Origin: Planomicrobium sp. CPCC 101079
Lineage (GTDB): Bacteria; Bacillota; Bacilli; Bacillales_A; Planococcaceae
NCBI RefSeq assembly: GCF_007859275.1
Contig: NZ_VOHC01000031.1
Location: forward strand, 30,427 to 94,426
Reading direction: 5' to 3'
DNA length: 64,000 nt
Shown: positions 8,962 through 17,483 of the stretch, in pieces
Numbering within the stretch: position 1 is the stretch's first letter
How the letters are laid out: each line of letters starts with the position of its first letter
Made by a program: the position numbers and the translations under genes
Notes under the pieces: model-generated
The model's database searches: none
Told to the model about the DNA's origin: nothing
The model's input: the letters and a program-made list of their open reading frames with translations, nothing else

Positions 8962-10311
8962 ATGTACGAAACCGAAACAAAAAAAAGGAAAATGAAACTT
9001 TTATTGAAAATTGTATTTCCCATTTTAGTCACACAAGTCGCAATGTATTTAGTAACCTTTTTCGATATTTACATGACTGCACGCTACGGGACAGATGATT
9101 TAGCCGGTGTTTCCATCGGATCGTCTTTCTGGGTTCCCGTTTACATCGGCCTTGCCGGCATTCTAATGTCCATCACTCCAATTGTAGCACAATTAATGGG
9201 CGCTAAGAAAAAAGAACAAGTAAAAGATACGGTCCAGCAAGGGATTTACCTGGCAGTCTTATTAGCCATTGCCGTATTTTTCTTTTTCCTGTTCGGCAGC
9301 AGCTTCTTGCTCGGTTTTATGAAGTTGGAGCCTGCAGTTTCTGATGTTGCAGCCACCTATATTTTCGCAATGAGCTTGGGCCTTGTTCCGTTATTTGTCT
9401 ATAACGCTTTGCGTTCTTATATCGATGCGCTGGGGTCGACACGCATTACGATGTTTATATCGCTCATTTCCGCTCCGATCAACGTCTTCTTCAACTATTT
9501 ATTGATCTTCGGAAATTTCGGCTTCCCTGAACTTGGAGGCGCCGGTGCAGGCTATGCTTCCGCTATTACATATTGGCTCATCTTATTTATTGCGATCTGG
9601 ATTATCCATACGAAAAAGCCGTTTTCGTCGTTCGCCATTTTCACAGGCTGGTCAAAGCCGGTCATATCGAAAATCAGTGAAATCAGCCGGCTTGGCATTC
9701 CGATCGGGATTTCGATATTCGCTGAAACGAGCATCTTCTCCGCTGTTACGCTAATGATGAGCACATATGGGACAATCACCATTGCAGCCCATCAAATTGC
9801 CATCAATTTCACATCGCTTTTATATATGCTGCCGCTCAGCATTTCAATGGGCGCAACCATTTTAGTCGGTTTTGAAATCGGCGCCAAACGCTACGGGGAT
9901 GCGAAACAATACAGTTGGATGAGTGTCGGGACGGCAGTAAGCTTCAGCTTTGTCTCAGCTTGCGTGTTGTTTTTCATGCGTGAACAAATTGCCGCGCTGT
10001 ACTCATCAGATCCCGCGGTTATCGAGCTGGCGGTGCAATTTTTAGTTTTTGCGGCACTCTTTCAATTATCGGACGCCATCCAAGCTCCGGTTCAAGGGGC
10101 TCTTCGCGGATACAAGGATGTGAACATCACCTTTATAATGGCACTGATCTCTTACTGGGTCATTGGATTGCCTGTTGGCTACCTCCTCGCCGGATTTACC
10201 GGCTTCGAAGCGTTCGGCTTCTGGATCGGCCTCATTGCCGGACTGACAGCCGGCGCAATCACTTTATCCATCCGCCTTATTACAATACAAAAAAAGATTG
10301 CGGCTCAATGA
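8962..10311 (+). CDS. MATE-family multidrug efflux transporter
   Basis: This 449-residue polytopic protein has about twelve hydrophobic segments in two similar halves, the layout of MATE exporters. These use a Na+ or H+ gradient to expel cationic drugs or metabolites. Typical MATE stretches are 'VTFFDIYMTARYG' near residue 30, 'GSTRITMFISLISAPINVF' near residue 155 and a second-half 'YGTITIAAHQIAINF' near residue 270. The ATG at 8962 is preceded by GGAGGATGAAGC and by its own promoter, so it is monocistronic. Its TGA stop lies in the loop of a bidirectional terminator shared with the convergent gene. It resembles the NorM-type branch; the substrate cannot be predicted. Confidence 0.92.
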   Translation: MYETETKKRKMKLLLKIVFPILVTQVAMYLVTFFDIYMTARYGTDDLAGVSIGSSFWVPVYIGLAGILMSITPIVAQLMGAKKKEQVKDTVQQGIYLAVLLAIAVFFFFLFGSSFLLGFMKLEPAVSDVAATYIFAMSLGLVPLFVYNALRSYIDALGSTRITMFISLISAPINVFFNYLLIFGNFGFPELGGAGAGYASAITYWLILFIAIWIIHTKKPFSSFAIFTGWSKPVISKISEISRLGIPIGISIFAETSIFSAVTLMMSTYGTITIAAHQIAINFTSLLYMLPLSISMGATILVGFEIGAKRYGDAKQYSWMSVGTAVSFSFVSACVLFFMREQIAALYSSDPAVIELAVQFLVFAALFQLSDAIQAPVQGALRGYKDVNITFIMALISYWVIGLPVGYLLAGFTGFEAFGFWIGLIAGLTAGAITLSIRLITIQKKIAAQ

Positions 10312-10321
10312 GCCGCAATCT
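10295..10321. terminator. Bidirectional terminator with both stop codons in the hairpin
   Basis: A perfect 13-base-pair stem (AGATTGCGGCTCA with its complement) around a one-base centre, flanked by A runs on one side and T runs on the other. The stop codons of the convergent genes overlap by seven bases (10305-10311) inside it. Confidence 0.92.
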
Positions 10322-10544
10322 TTTTATATAGTTCGGCCAGATCGGTTTTCTCGTCATCTGCCAAGTCTGACTGCTCAATCCGTTCCATCGCCAGCTGAAG
10401 TTTTTCTGCCTTGGTTTTTCTTACGCGCGGATGCGTTAATTCATCATTCAATTCGATTCTCACGTACTTTTCGAGTTCTTCCATGCTGCTGATTTTGTCC
10501 ACAGCAGTACGGTTAGGCCACAGTTTTTTAAATGCCTCGATCAT
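10305..10544 (-). CDS. Unknown 79-residue protein coupled to the COG0523 GTPase
   Basis: I do not recognise this small, charged, probably helical protein (79 residues, no membrane segment, no cysteine). Its ATG overlaps the TGA of the GTPase gene in an ATGA junction, so translation is very likely coupled and the two products may act together. The N-terminus 'MIEAFKKLWPNRT' is amphipathic and the rest is rich in Glu, Lys and Leu. The stop lies inside the shared terminator. A role as an accessory factor of the metallochaperone is inference from coupling only. Confidence 0.75.
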   Translation of the reverse strand: MIEAFKKLWPNRTAVDKISSMEELEKYVRIELNDELTHPRVRKTKAEKLQLAMERIEQSDLADDEKTDLAELYKKIAAH

Positions 10545-11422
10545 GGCAGCTCCACTCCTTCGAGCCCTTCTCCGATGACCACAATTTGCGGCTGCATTTT
10601 CACGTATTCAGGCAGCCACTGCGCCATGCCATATGCGTATTGGAAAGCATGGGGGTATTTATCCCCTTCGAGCGGCACATACCCTTTTATGCGGTAAACG
10701 GTTTCCGGAAGCGCGCGCAGCCATTCCTCGAACTTTTCTCTTTTAACACCAGTTTCAAAACGCAATACTTTTGTATCCAAATTCAATTTTGCTACCGGCG
10801 CTTTTACAACGCTGCCGAATTTTTTGGCTGTCGTTTTTTCCAGTTGCTTGAAAGGCACTTTCGAATGGACCGTTTGGATAATTTGGGCCGTCGGGTTTAA
10901 CGATTGCAGTTCATAAACAGTGTTCGCTTGTTCGCCTTCTGTCAGCAAATCCGATTTGTTAGCAAGAATAAGATCGGCATGGCGGATTTGTTCCAAAAAC
11001 AACGAACGGATTTGCGGCGACAGTTCATTCCGGCTAAGCCAGCGTTTGCTGTCGGCGACCGTGATAATGCCTTTGAAATTCAAGCGGTCCGCAAACAGCG
11101 GCGAAAAAACAGCATCCAATGCTTCAACAGGATGGGCTGCGCCTGTCGTTTCAATCAATAAAACATCAAACGTCTCTTCTGCAAGCAAAGTCTGGATTTG
11201 CGCTTCCGATTTTTCAGACCCTGAACAGCAAATGCAGCCATCAAGCAGTTCTTTAAGCGGCACGCCCTCTTCCACTGCTTCCGAGTCGAAATTGGTCTGC
11301 CCTAACTCATTCATGAAAACAGCCGGTTTTAATCCTTGGTCTTTCACTTGTTGAATTATGTGTTTCAATAAAGTTGTTTTGCCGCTCCCTAAAAAGCCGC
11401 TGAACAAATATACATCGATCAT
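10541..11422 (-). CDS. COG0523 (CobW/ZNG1-like) metal-chaperone GTPase
   Basis: This 293-residue P-loop GTPase has Walker A 'GFLGSGKTTLL' at the extreme N-terminus (about 8-18), the COG0523 hallmark CxCC metal site in 'DGCICCSG', 'ETTGAAHPVEALD' after switch II and an NKSD base-recognition motif, followed by a CobW C-terminal region. COG0523 proteins deliver Zn, Co or Fe to client enzymes. The ATG at 11422 is chosen because it has AAAGGA at a suitable distance. An in-frame start 66 bases upstream would have to be read through the ctpA terminator. The missing His-rich stretch found in some ZNG1 proteins leaves the metal open. No Zur box was noticed. Confidence 0.9.
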   Translation of the reverse strand: MIDVYLFSGFLGSGKTTLLKHIIQQVKDQGLKPAVFMNELGQTNFDSEAVEEGVPLKELLDGCICCSGSEKSEAQIQTLLAEETFDVLLIETTGAAHPVEALDAVFSPLFADRLNFKGIITVADSKRWLSRNELSPQIRSLFLEQIRHADLILANKSDLLTEGEQANTVYELQSLNPTAQIIQTVHSKVPFKQLEKTTAKKFGSVVKAPVAKLNLDTKVLRFETGVKREKFEEWLRALPETVYRIKGYVPLEGDKYPHAFQYAYGMAQWLPEYVKMQPQIVVIGEGLEGVELP

Positions 11423-11450
11423 CCAATCATCCTTTGCTTTTTGTGATAAG

Positions 11451-11476
11451 AAAAAGCCCGCAAATGCGGGCTTTTT
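11451..11476 (-). terminator. Intrinsic terminator after the S41 protease gene
   Basis: AAAAAGCCCGC and GCGGGCTTTTT form an 11-base-pair stem around an AAAT loop, ending in five T on the leftward strand. It separates the protease gene from the downstream GTPase gene. Confidence 0.9.
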
Positions 11477-11509
11477 CGCTTTCTTCATTATTCCTGAATG
11501 AAGCTTGTT

Positions 11510-12991
11510 TTATTCCGCTTCTTTCAAGATGACCTTTTGCGCTTCTTGCAGCATCGGATCATCTTTTTCAATTTTTTCTCGAAGGGCTGTCATGACCGCG
11601 TAAGTACTGTCACCTGTCAAAACGCCGTCCGCTTCTATTTTTTCGTCTTCCTGGAATTCTTTCACAGCACTTTCCATCTCTTCTTCGAACACGCCATCGA
11701 CTTTTCCTACTTCATACCCAAGCGCTTTCAGCATTTTTTCAGCTGTTTGCACTTGCTCTGAAATTGTACCGTCTTTCAATTCGACGCTCGGATCTAAAAC
11801 AGGCAATGAAGCATACTCAGGGTATTCGACTTTAATATCAGGTTCGATGCCTTTTTCATGAATCCAGTTGCCATCAGGAGTCAGCCATTTAGCTGTTGTG
11901 AATTTCAGATTAGATCCATCCGACATATTGTTTGCTGTTTGCACAGTTCCTTTGCCGAATGATTTCTCGCCGATTAATTGAACATTTCCGGATTCGCTTA
12001 CTGCACCAGCCAAAATCTCGGATGCCGACGCGCTTCCGCCATCAATCAAAAGTGTTACAGGAACTTTCACTTTCGTACCGCCAGTAGCCGTATAGACTTC
12101 AGGTTCTGCACCTTTTGCCTGAACTTCAAACAATGTTTTTCCTTCTTCTACAAACAAATCGGAAATATCGAGGGCTGCTGTCAATAAGCCGCCCGGGTTT
12201 TGGCGAACATCAAGGACCATTGCTTTCATTCCTTGGCTTTCCAACTCTTCAATGGCAGCAAGCAGCTCTTCATAAGTTTTTTCAGCAAAGCTGGTGATTT
12301 GAATATGCGCAACTTTATCGTCATTCATTTCAGCATAGACCGTTTCAATTGGAATTTCATCACGGACAATTTCAATTTTAATCGGCTCAGAGTTTTCGCC
12401 GCGGCGAATGGTCAAAGTTACTTTTGTTCCTTTTTCCCCACGGATAAGCATAACCGCTTCTGAAGAACTAAAGCCCTGGATGCTTTTCCCATCCACTTCA
12501 GTGATCAAGTCATTCGGCAAAATGCCCGCTTTTTCAGCTGGAGAATTTTTGATTGGAGACACGACGGCTACATAGCCGCTGCGTTCCTGGATTTCCGCCC
12601 CAATTCCTTCAAAGCTAGAAGAAATGCCTTCCGTAAACTGGGCCGCTTCTTCTTCGTTCATATAATCAGAGTAAGGGTCGCCGAGCGCTTCGATCATTCC
12701 GTTGATCGCGCCATTAACCAACTGGTCACTCTCGACATCTTCATAGTATTCGCTTTCGATCTGGTCGTATGCGGCATAAAGCTTTTGAAACTCTTGCCGT
12801 TCCGGCGAATTCACCTGCACTGCTTTATCGTCGCCGAAAGTCAATGCAAAAATTGTCACCCCTGCTGTCAGTAATATCACGGTGAACACTAGCATGATAA
12901 ATGAAAAAGTTTTCATCCGGATAAAATGCGAAGGAGTTTCTTCAACTGGAGGGATTTGTTCCTGATGATCACCAGGACGCTTTTCGTCCAT
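11510..12991 (-). CDS. ctpA: C-terminal processing peptidase (S41), CtpA/CtpB type
   Basis: A 493-residue membrane-anchored serine protease facing outward. It has a short basic N-terminus, one transmembrane anchor at about 27-51, a PDZ domain at about 120-205, and the S41 catalytic domain with the Ser-Lys dyad Ser322 ('GGSASASE') and Lys347 ('KSFGKGTVQ', with Gln351). The spacing of 25 matches CtpB. A C-terminal peptidoglycan-binding domain (about 405-470, 'LKALGYEVGKVDGVFEEE') follows. Such enzymes trim or degrade envelope proteins; in Bacillus subtilis CtpA destroys the division inhibitor YneA and CtpB cuts SpoIVFA. The symbol is given for the vegetative CtpA-like architecture, not proven. 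The ribosome site is weak (GTGGTGAAG). Its own terminator makes it monocistronic. Confidence 0.88.
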   Translation of the reverse strand: MDEKRPGDHQEQIPPVEETPSHFIRMKTFSFIMLVFTVILLTAGVTIFALTFGDDKAVQVNSPERQEFQKLYAAYDQIESEYYEDVESDQLVNGAINGMIEALGDPYSDYMNEEEAAQFTEGISSSFEGIGAEIQERSGYVAVVSPIKNSPAEKAGILPNDLITEVDGKSIQGFSSSEAVMLIRGEKGTKVTLTIRRGENSEPIKIEIVRDEIPIETVYAEMNDDKVAHIQITSFAEKTYEELLAAIEELESQGMKAMVLDVRQNPGGLLTAALDISDLFVEEGKTLFEVQAKGAEPEVYTATGGTKVKVPVTLLIDGGSASASEILAGAVSESGNVQLIGEKSFGKGTVQTANNMSDGSNLKFTTAKWLTPDGNWIHEKGIEPDIKVEYPEYASLPVLDPSVELKDGTISEQVQTAEKMLKALGYEVGKVDGVFEEEMESAVKEFQEDEKIEADGVLTGDSTYAVMTALREKIEKDDPMLQEAQKVILKEAE

Positions 12992-13053
12992 TTTTCTTCA
13001 CCACTTTCATAATTGCCTATCTAAAATTCATACATTTCAAAGCCGCGGGCATT

Positions 13054-13081
13054 AAAAGAAAAAGACTGGCTAAGCAGTCTT
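13054..13081 (-). terminator. Intrinsic terminator after deoD
   Basis: AAGACTG/CAGTCTT stem with a six-base loop, followed leftward by TTTTTCTTTT. It lies immediately after the deoD stop. Confidence 0.85.
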
Positions 13082-13086
13082 CAATC

Positions 13087-13791
13087 TTATTCTTGTATTG
13101 CAGCGTCCAAAGCGACCACTATCATGTCGTTGAATGTGGTTTGGCGTTCTTCGGCAGTTGTTACTTCGCCAGTCAATAAATGATCGCTGACAGTCAAAAT
13201 AGCCAATGCTTGGCGGCCAAATTTTGCAGCTAATGTATAAAGGGCTGCTGATTCCATTTCAAGTCCAAGAACACCGTACTGCGCCCATTTCTCGTGTTCT
13301 GCAAATTCGTTATAGAAAACGTCTTCAGTGAAAACATTTCCGACACGCAAGTTCAAGCCTTTTTCAACCCCTGCATTGTATGCTTTAAGCAACAAATCGA
13401 AATTCGCTGTTGGGGCATAAGAGATGCCATTGAAAATAAGTTCGTTCATTTTCGAGTTGGTAGAAGCGCTTTGAGCGATAATGACATCACGCAATTTCAC
13501 ATCTTTGTGGATAGAGCCGCAAGTTCCGACGCGAATTAACTTCTGCACATCGTATTCCTGCATCAATTCTGTTACGTAGATGGAGATTGAAGGTACACCC
13601 ATGCCTGTTCCTTGAACTGAAATGCGTTTGCCTTTATATGTACCTGTATAACCGAACATATTGCGCACTTCGTTATAGCATGTTACATCTTCCAAAAAAG
13701 TTTCTGCGATATACTTCGCGCGAAGCGGATCTCCTGGCAATAAAATCGTATCTGCAATATCGCCTTTTTTTGCATTAATATGAACACTCAT
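13087..13791 (-). CDS. deoD: Purine nucleoside phosphorylase, DeoD type
   Basis: The 234-residue hexameric-type purine nucleoside phosphorylase splits purine (deoxy)nucleosides with phosphate in salvage. Landmarks are the N-terminal '[20 protein letters not shown]' phosphate-loop region, 'RVGTCGSI' near residue 87, '[11 protein letters not shown]' near residue 180 and '[10 protein letters not shown]' containing the catalytic Asp near residue 203. The length equals that of the family. The ATG at 13791 has GAGG at eight bases. It stands alone with a terminator on its downstream side; no pentose or nucleoside-transport genes are adjacent, unlike a deo operon. Confidence 0.95.
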   Translation of the reverse strand: MSVHINAKKGDIADTILLPGDPLRAKYIAETFLEDVTCYNEVRNMFGYTGTYKGKRISVQGTGMGVPSISIYVTELMQEYDVQKLIRVGTCGSIHKDVKLRDVIIAQSASTNSKMNELIFNGISYAPTANFDLLLKAYNAGVEKGLNLRVGNVFTEDVFYNEFAEHEKWAQYGVLGLEMESAALYTLAAKFGRQALAILTVSDHLLTGEVTTAEERQTTFNDMIVVALDAAIQE

Positions 13792-13861
13792 TAAAAAAAC
13801 CTCACTTTACTATAGTCGGTATAATCATACTGGTTTTTCATCTTTAGTGCAATGACGAGCC

Positions 13862-14077
13862 CTATTGGCTTGAATAGTCATCCCACATTTGGTCGAACGT
13901 TGAGGCTTTCATGATCGGGTGCGCTTTTTCTTCGATGTACCGCGAAAGCTTTTCAAAATCGTTTGAAGTTTTTGGGAAGCTCGGGTCCAAAAACATGGCA
14001 TCTGCAAAACGCGAAAATTCATCAGGGTTTATTTTGCCTCGGTAATTCAAGGCGAAATGGTAAAATGAACGGTCCAT
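13862..14077 (-). CDS. yozE: YozE-family small protein (SAM-like fold)
   Basis: A 71-residue acidic protein of the UPF0346/YozE family, recognised by 'SFYHFALNYRG' at the N-terminus, 'FADAMFLDPSFPK' in the middle and 'STFDQMWDDYSSQ' at the end. The fold is sterile-alpha-motif-like and its role is unknown. The ATG at 14077 has a perfect AAAGGAGG site at six bases. A longer in-frame start would run through the msrB terminator and the msrB coding end and is rejected. It follows msrA-msrB but is separated by that terminator. Confidence 0.88.
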   Translation of the reverse strand: MDRSFYHFALNYRGKINPDEFSRFADAMFLDPSFPKTSNDFEKLSRYIEEKAHPIMKASTFDQMWDDYSSQ

Positions 14078-14103
14078 AGCAACCTCCTTTCTTATCGGCG
14101 AAC

Positions 14104-14131
14104 AAAAACCCGGACTCCAGTCCGGGTTTTT
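14104..14131 (-). terminator. Intrinsic terminator after msrB
   Basis: AAAACCCGGACT pairs with AGTCCGGGTTTT, 12 base pairs with a two-base centre, ending in T on the leftward strand next to the msrB stop. Confidence 0.88.
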
Positions 14132-14132
14132 A

Positions 14133-14558
14133 TCATTCAAACAATTGTTTGTATTCGGACAAACCTTCTGCATCCAATTGGTCTTTCGGCACAAACCGTA
14201 GAGCTGCAGAGTTGATGCAATAACGCAAGCCGCCAAGCGACGACGGGCCATCCGGGAACAAATGCCCCAAATGGGAATCAGCAGTTGCCGACCGGACTTC
14301 TGTCCGTCTCATGCCATGGCTTGTATCAAAGTTTTCTTTGATTTCTTCGGTTTCCAATGGTTTCGCGAAGCTTGGCCAGCCGCAATGCGAGTCGAATTTG
14401 TCTTTAGAGCTGAAAAGCGGCTTGCCGGATACGATGTCCACGTAAATGCCTTCTTCAAAATGCTGGTCAAATTCGTTGCGGAAAGGAGGTTCCGTACCAT
14501 TTTCTTGTGTAACGTGATATTGCATTGGCGTCAATTTTTCTTTTAAATCGTCTTTCAT
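14133..14558 (-). CDS. msrB: Peptide-methionine (R)-S-oxide reductase
   Basis: MsrB reduces the R-epimer of methionine sulfoxide in oxidised proteins. The protein has 141 residues with the catalytic Cys114 in '[14 protein letters not shown]', the 'SHCGWPSF' segment (Cys59 as possible resolving Cys) and 'GHLFPDGP'. The paired CxxC zinc motifs of other MsrB proteins are absent, as in the Bacillus form. The ATG at 14558 overlaps the msrA TGA (ATGA), so translation is coupled; a TTG five codons earlier lies inside msrA and is not preferred. Together with msrA it forms a two-gene oxidative-damage repair unit behind ypmR-ypmS. Confidence 0.95.
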   Translation of the reverse strand: MKDDLKEKLTPMQYHVTQENGTEPPFRNEFDQHFEEGIYVDIVSGKPLFSSKDKFDSHCGWPSFAKPLETEEIKENFDTSHGMRRTEVRSATADSHLGHLFPDGPSSLGGLRYCINSAALRFVPKDQLDAEGLSEYKQLFE

Positions 14559-15085
14559 TGCCCTGCACCCCAATTCTTTTCGATGAATCCAGCCCGACCG
14601 GAACCGACAGAATACCGGTTATAGTGAGCAGGATTTTTCTTATAGTAATCCTGATGGTATTCTTCTGCCAAATAAAACGGCTTAGCTTCCAAGATGGGCG
14701 TTGCCACCGGTTTTGAAAACTTGCCGGAATTGTTTAATTCCTGCTTGGATTTCTCTGCCGCTAGCCGCTGCTCCTCCGAATGGTAAAAAATCGCCGTTTG
14801 ATAAGAAGAACCGCGGTCAAAAAACTGGCCGCCAGCATCTGTTGGGTCAATCTGTGTCCAAAACACATCCAACAGTTTTTCATATGGGAATATTTCCGGC
14901 TGGAACGTAATTTGAACCGCCTCCACATGGCCCGTTGCATTCGAACAGACTTGTTCATAGGTCGGGTTCGGCAAATCGCCTCCCGTATAGCCGCTGACTA
15001 CTTCTTCAATTCCCGGAAGCGTATCGAACGGTTTGACCATACACCAAAAACACCCTCCGGCAAATGTAGCTTTTTCAGTTTTCAT
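14555..15085 (-). CDS. msrA: Peptide-methionine (S)-S-oxide reductase
   Basis: MsrA repairs the S-epimer of methionine sulfoxide, free or in proteins. The 176-residue protein begins '[15 protein letters not shown]' with the catalytic Cys12 in GCFWC, followed by '[17 protein letters not shown]' and '[11 protein letters not shown]', both family hallmarks. The usual C-terminal resolving cysteines are not obvious, so regeneration may rely on Cys15 or a partner. The ATG at 15085 has GGAG at seven bases. Only 16 bases separate it from ypmS upstream, so ypmR-ypmS-msrA-msrB probably form one transcript, the order I recall from Bacillus subtilis. Confidence 0.96.
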   Translation of the reverse strand: MKTEKATFAGGCFWCMVKPFDTLPGIEEVVSGYTGGDLPNPTYEQVCSNATGHVEAVQITFQPEIFPYEKLLDVFWTQIDPTDAGGQFFDRGSSYQTAIFYHSEEQRLAAEKSKQELNNSGKFSKPVATPILEAKPFYLAEEYHQDYYKKNPAHYNRYSVGSGRAGFIEKNWGAGQ

Positions 15086-15101
15086 GTTCCCACTCCCATC
15101 T

Positions 15102-15677
15102 TTATGGTCGGACGGTCACTTCCAGGCGAATATCATCTTCTTCCAAATCAAAAGAAGACGCCCGCACGGAAATTCCATCCTCCAACGGTATTTCCGTCAG
15201 CTTTAGCAACACTTCATTTTGCTTAGGGTTCACTTCCATGAAATCGGGAAGCTCCACTGAATCTCTTAACAACTTTAACGCAGATTCGGGTGGAATATCC
15301 AGCATTCCGATTTCCACTGATTGTTGCTTGAGCAATAAATTCCCATCTTCTTGTACGTAAGGATTAAATTTCAGCAATATCGGCAATGTTTGGGTAAAAA
15401 CCGTCAACTCTGTGGACAGATTCACTGCCCCATTCAGCGACAATGTCAGCGGCACTGGAGAATCAGCCATTTCTTTTTGGATATACGTGTTGGCAATTCC
15501 TTCAAAATCCGCTTTTGTCGTACGGACCATAAGAGAGTTCCCTTCTATTTGATCCCTTTTAACTGCCCCGAAGGCACTGTAATCGGCAGCTGGAGTCGTC
15601 ACGTACATAAAAATCCCTAGTATTGCCAGCAAATTTATCGCAAGCAATGTTATAAAAGCCATCCGCCATTTCTTCAC
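15102..15677 (-). CDS. ypmS: YpmS-like membrane-anchored protein (DUF2140)
   Basis: The product has 191 residues if translation starts at the GTG at 15677. This gives 'MKKWRMAFITLLAINLLAIL', a basic tip followed by one transmembrane helix, as in YpmS relatives. A longer ATG start at 15719 lies inside ypmR and adds a Gly-rich stretch that is really the GGAGG ribosome site read as protein. The extracellular part has the beta-rich 'PVPLTLSLNGAVNLSTELTVF' type of sequence seen in DUF2140. The function is unknown. The gene begins 17 bases after the ypmR stop, and the constant ypmR-ypmS pairing suggests a joint envelope role. Confidence 0.82.
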   Translation of the reverse strand: MKKWRMAFITLLAINLLAILGIFMYVTTPAADYSAFGAVKRDQIEGNSLMVRTTKADFEGIANTYIQKEMADSPVPLTLSLNGAVNLSTELTVFTQTLPILLKFNPYVQEDGNLLLKQQSVEIGMLDIPPESALKLLRDSVELPDFMEVNPKQNEVLLKLTEIPLEDGISVRASSFDLEEDDIRLEVTVRP

Positions 15678-15694
15678 CTGCTGCCACCCCCCTC

Positions 15695-16492
15695 CTACTC
15701 TTGGAAACTGAACCCGCATTCTTCCATGCGTTCGATGATGCGCTCTGTCATTAAATCATAGCCTTTGCTGTTCGGATGAAAAAAATCCGTGTGGTAAACC
15801 AAATTGTCGTTGCCGATAAACAAGTCATTAACAGGCACAAAACAAGCTTGTGGATCGGCTTCGGCTACCGCTTCCATACTGCTATTATACTCTGAAATGA
15901 TTTGATCAAACTCCTTGACGTCCTGGGTGATCAAAGAAAACGGGTTGTAAATGCCTAACACGATAATCGGAACCGTCGGGTTAATGGATCGGATGGAAGA
16001 AAAAATTGTCCGATACCGATTTTCGTATAAAATCAATTCATCTTCAAAAGCTTCCACAGTCAGTGAAAACAAATCGCGTTTAACAATGCGCATGACATCA
16101 TTTCCGCCAATCGTCATGACAATATAATCTGCCTGTGCCACAGGTCCAGTCAATTCGCCTTTCTGAAACATTGCGAGCAATTGATCGCTCCGCCGCCCCC
16201 GCTTGGCCGTGTTTTCCACTACTGCGCCACGGACGCCAGGCCATTCTCTCATTTCTTGTGTGAGCCTGCCAACATAGCCGCCGATATTTTCTTCATCTCC
16301 TACCCCTTGTGACAACGAATCACCAAGAGCCGTTACAAGCAGCGCCTGAGGCACAAAATTGGGCGGAACTGTATAAGCTGAAAAAGCAGATGGAATTCTC
16401 GGTTCTGCTTCTTCATTTCCAAAAATGAAAGGTGAATTGCATCCCGCTAAGAAAACCATGACTGCAAGTGAGATAAACAGGATGCGTTTCAC
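15695..16492 (-). CDS. ypmR: SGNH/GDSL-type lipase or esterase lipoprotein (YpmR-like)
   Basis: The 265-residue protein starts at GTG 16492, with AAAGGAG eight bases upstream. It begins with a lipoprotein signal, 'MKRILFISLAVMVFLAGC', the lipidated cysteine being Cys18. The SGNH hydrolase fold follows: block I 'ALGDSLSQGVGD' with nucleophile Ser59, block III 'TIGGNDV', and block V 'DFFHPNSKGYD' giving the catalytic Asp and His. It is thus an outer-surface esterase acting perhaps on lipids or cell-wall acyl groups; the substrate is unknown. A much longer in-frame start inside the DegV gene is rejected. It heads the ypmR-ypmS-msrA-msrB unit. Confidence 0.88.
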   Translation of the reverse strand: MKRILFISLAVMVFLAGCNSPFIFGNEEAEPRIPSAFSAYTVPPNFVPQALLVTALGDSLSQGVGDEENIGGYVGRLTQEMREWPGVRGAVVENTAKRGRRSDQLLAMFQKGELTGPVAQADYIVMTIGGNDVMRIVKRDLFSLTVEAFEDELILYENRYRTIFSSIRSINPTVPIIVLGIYNPFSLITQDVKEFDQIISEYNSSMEAVAEADPQACFVPVNDLFIGNDNLVYHTDFFHPNSKGYDLMTERIIERMEECGFSFQE

Positions 16493-16514
16493 ATCATTCG
16501 CTCCTTTTAGATCA

Positions 16515-17354
16515 TTAATCCGTGTAATACATGAACCCAATCGCGCCAATTCCGGTATGGGTAGAAATAACTGGCGTCGTGTAATCAAATTTGATATTGG
16601 AATATCCCGCTTCTTCAAGCTGACGGCGAAGCGGTTCTGCCATCGCCAATCCTCCAGCATGAGCAATGCCGATGCCTTTGACGACTTTGCCTGCTGTGTT
16701 TGCCTTAATATCATTAAGCAAATACTGAACAGCTTGTTTATGGCTTCTCGCTTTAGCAACAGGGGTATACTCACCGCCATCAAGCGAGGCAATCGGCTTT
16801 ATCTTCAAAAAAGAACCAACCATGGCACGCCCCTTGCCAATGCGGCCGCCTTTCACCAGATTATCGAGTGTATCCACTACTACAAATAATTTGGTGTTTT
16901 TGCGGATTTCTTCAACCCGTGCGACGATTTTTTCCACCGATTCGCCGGCCATTGCCATTTCTGCAGCTTCTATCACTTGAAAACCGAGTGCATGTGCGAT
17001 ATAGCGCGAATCGATTACGGTGACATCCGAATTGGACAGTTCAGCAGCAGTCCGCGCCGATTCAACAGTGCCGCTCATGCCGCCAGTCATATGAATGGAA
17101 ATGATTTTATCGCCATTTCCTCCGAGACTATCATAGAGTTCTTTGAAAACCCCTGGTGCTGGCTGAGAACTTTTCGGCAATTCCTTGGATTTCTCCATCA
17201 ATTCTAAAAAGGATTCCGGCTCCAAGTCCACACGGTCCAAATAAGTTTTTCCTTCTATTTGTATTGTCAGCGGCACAACATGCAAATTGTATTTACTGAT
17301 GATATCCTCCTTTAAATCTGCTGTGGAATCTGTCACTATATGAATCTTTGACAT
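16515..17354 (-). CDS. DegV-family fatty-acid-binding protein
   Basis: The 279-residue protein opens with 'IHIVTDSTADLKEDIISKY', the classic DegV signature, and carries 'SSQPAPGVFKELYDSLG', 'SIHMTGGMSGT' and 'VKGGRIGKG', all lipid-carboxylate binding elements of the family. DegV/FakB proteins hold a fatty acid for phosphorylation by FakA; several paralogues usually exist and differ in chain preference. The ATG at 17354 has AAGGAAGTGACTTC upstream. It lies 22 bases before the ypmR gene and could head that operon. Whether it is a true FakB cannot be decided here. Confidence 0.92.
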   Translation of the reverse strand: MSKIHIVTDSTADLKEDIISKYNLHVVPLTIQIEGKTYLDRVDLEPESFLELMEKSKELPKSSQPAPGVFKELYDSLGGNGDKIISIHMTGGMSGTVESARTAAELSNSDVTVIDSRYIAHALGFQVIEAAEMAMAGESVEKIVARVEEIRKNTKLFVVVDTLDNLVKGGRIGKGRAMVGSFLKIKPIASLDGGEYTPVAKARSHKQAVQYLLNDIKANTAGKVVKGIGIAHAGGLAMAEPLRRQLEEAGYSNIKFDYTTPVISTHTGIGAIGFMYYTD

Positions 17355-17440
17355 GAAGTCACTTCCTTTTTTCTATAATCCTATTGTAAAAATTTTTCAG
17401 CCTTGCGGCAAACGATACGTATATTTCTACATTTTGCATA

Positions 17441-17468
17441 AAAAACAGACCTTTTCAGATCTGTTTTT
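17441..17468 (-). terminator. Intrinsic terminator after dfrA
   Basis: AAAAACAGA pairs with TCTGTTTTT around a ten-base loop, with a T run on the leftward strand, directly after the dfrA stop. Confidence 0.8.
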
Positions 17469-17483
17469 CTTTTAAATGCGGGT

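Noticed and set aside
11423..11488. 22-residue extension of the COG0523 protein
   Set aside because: It would be coded by the terminator of the upstream protease gene; the P-loop normally lies at the very N-terminus.
14078..14251. Long upstream extension of yozE
   Set aside because: It runs through the msrB terminator and the antisense-frame end of msrB; the ATG at 14077 has a perfect AAAGGAGG.
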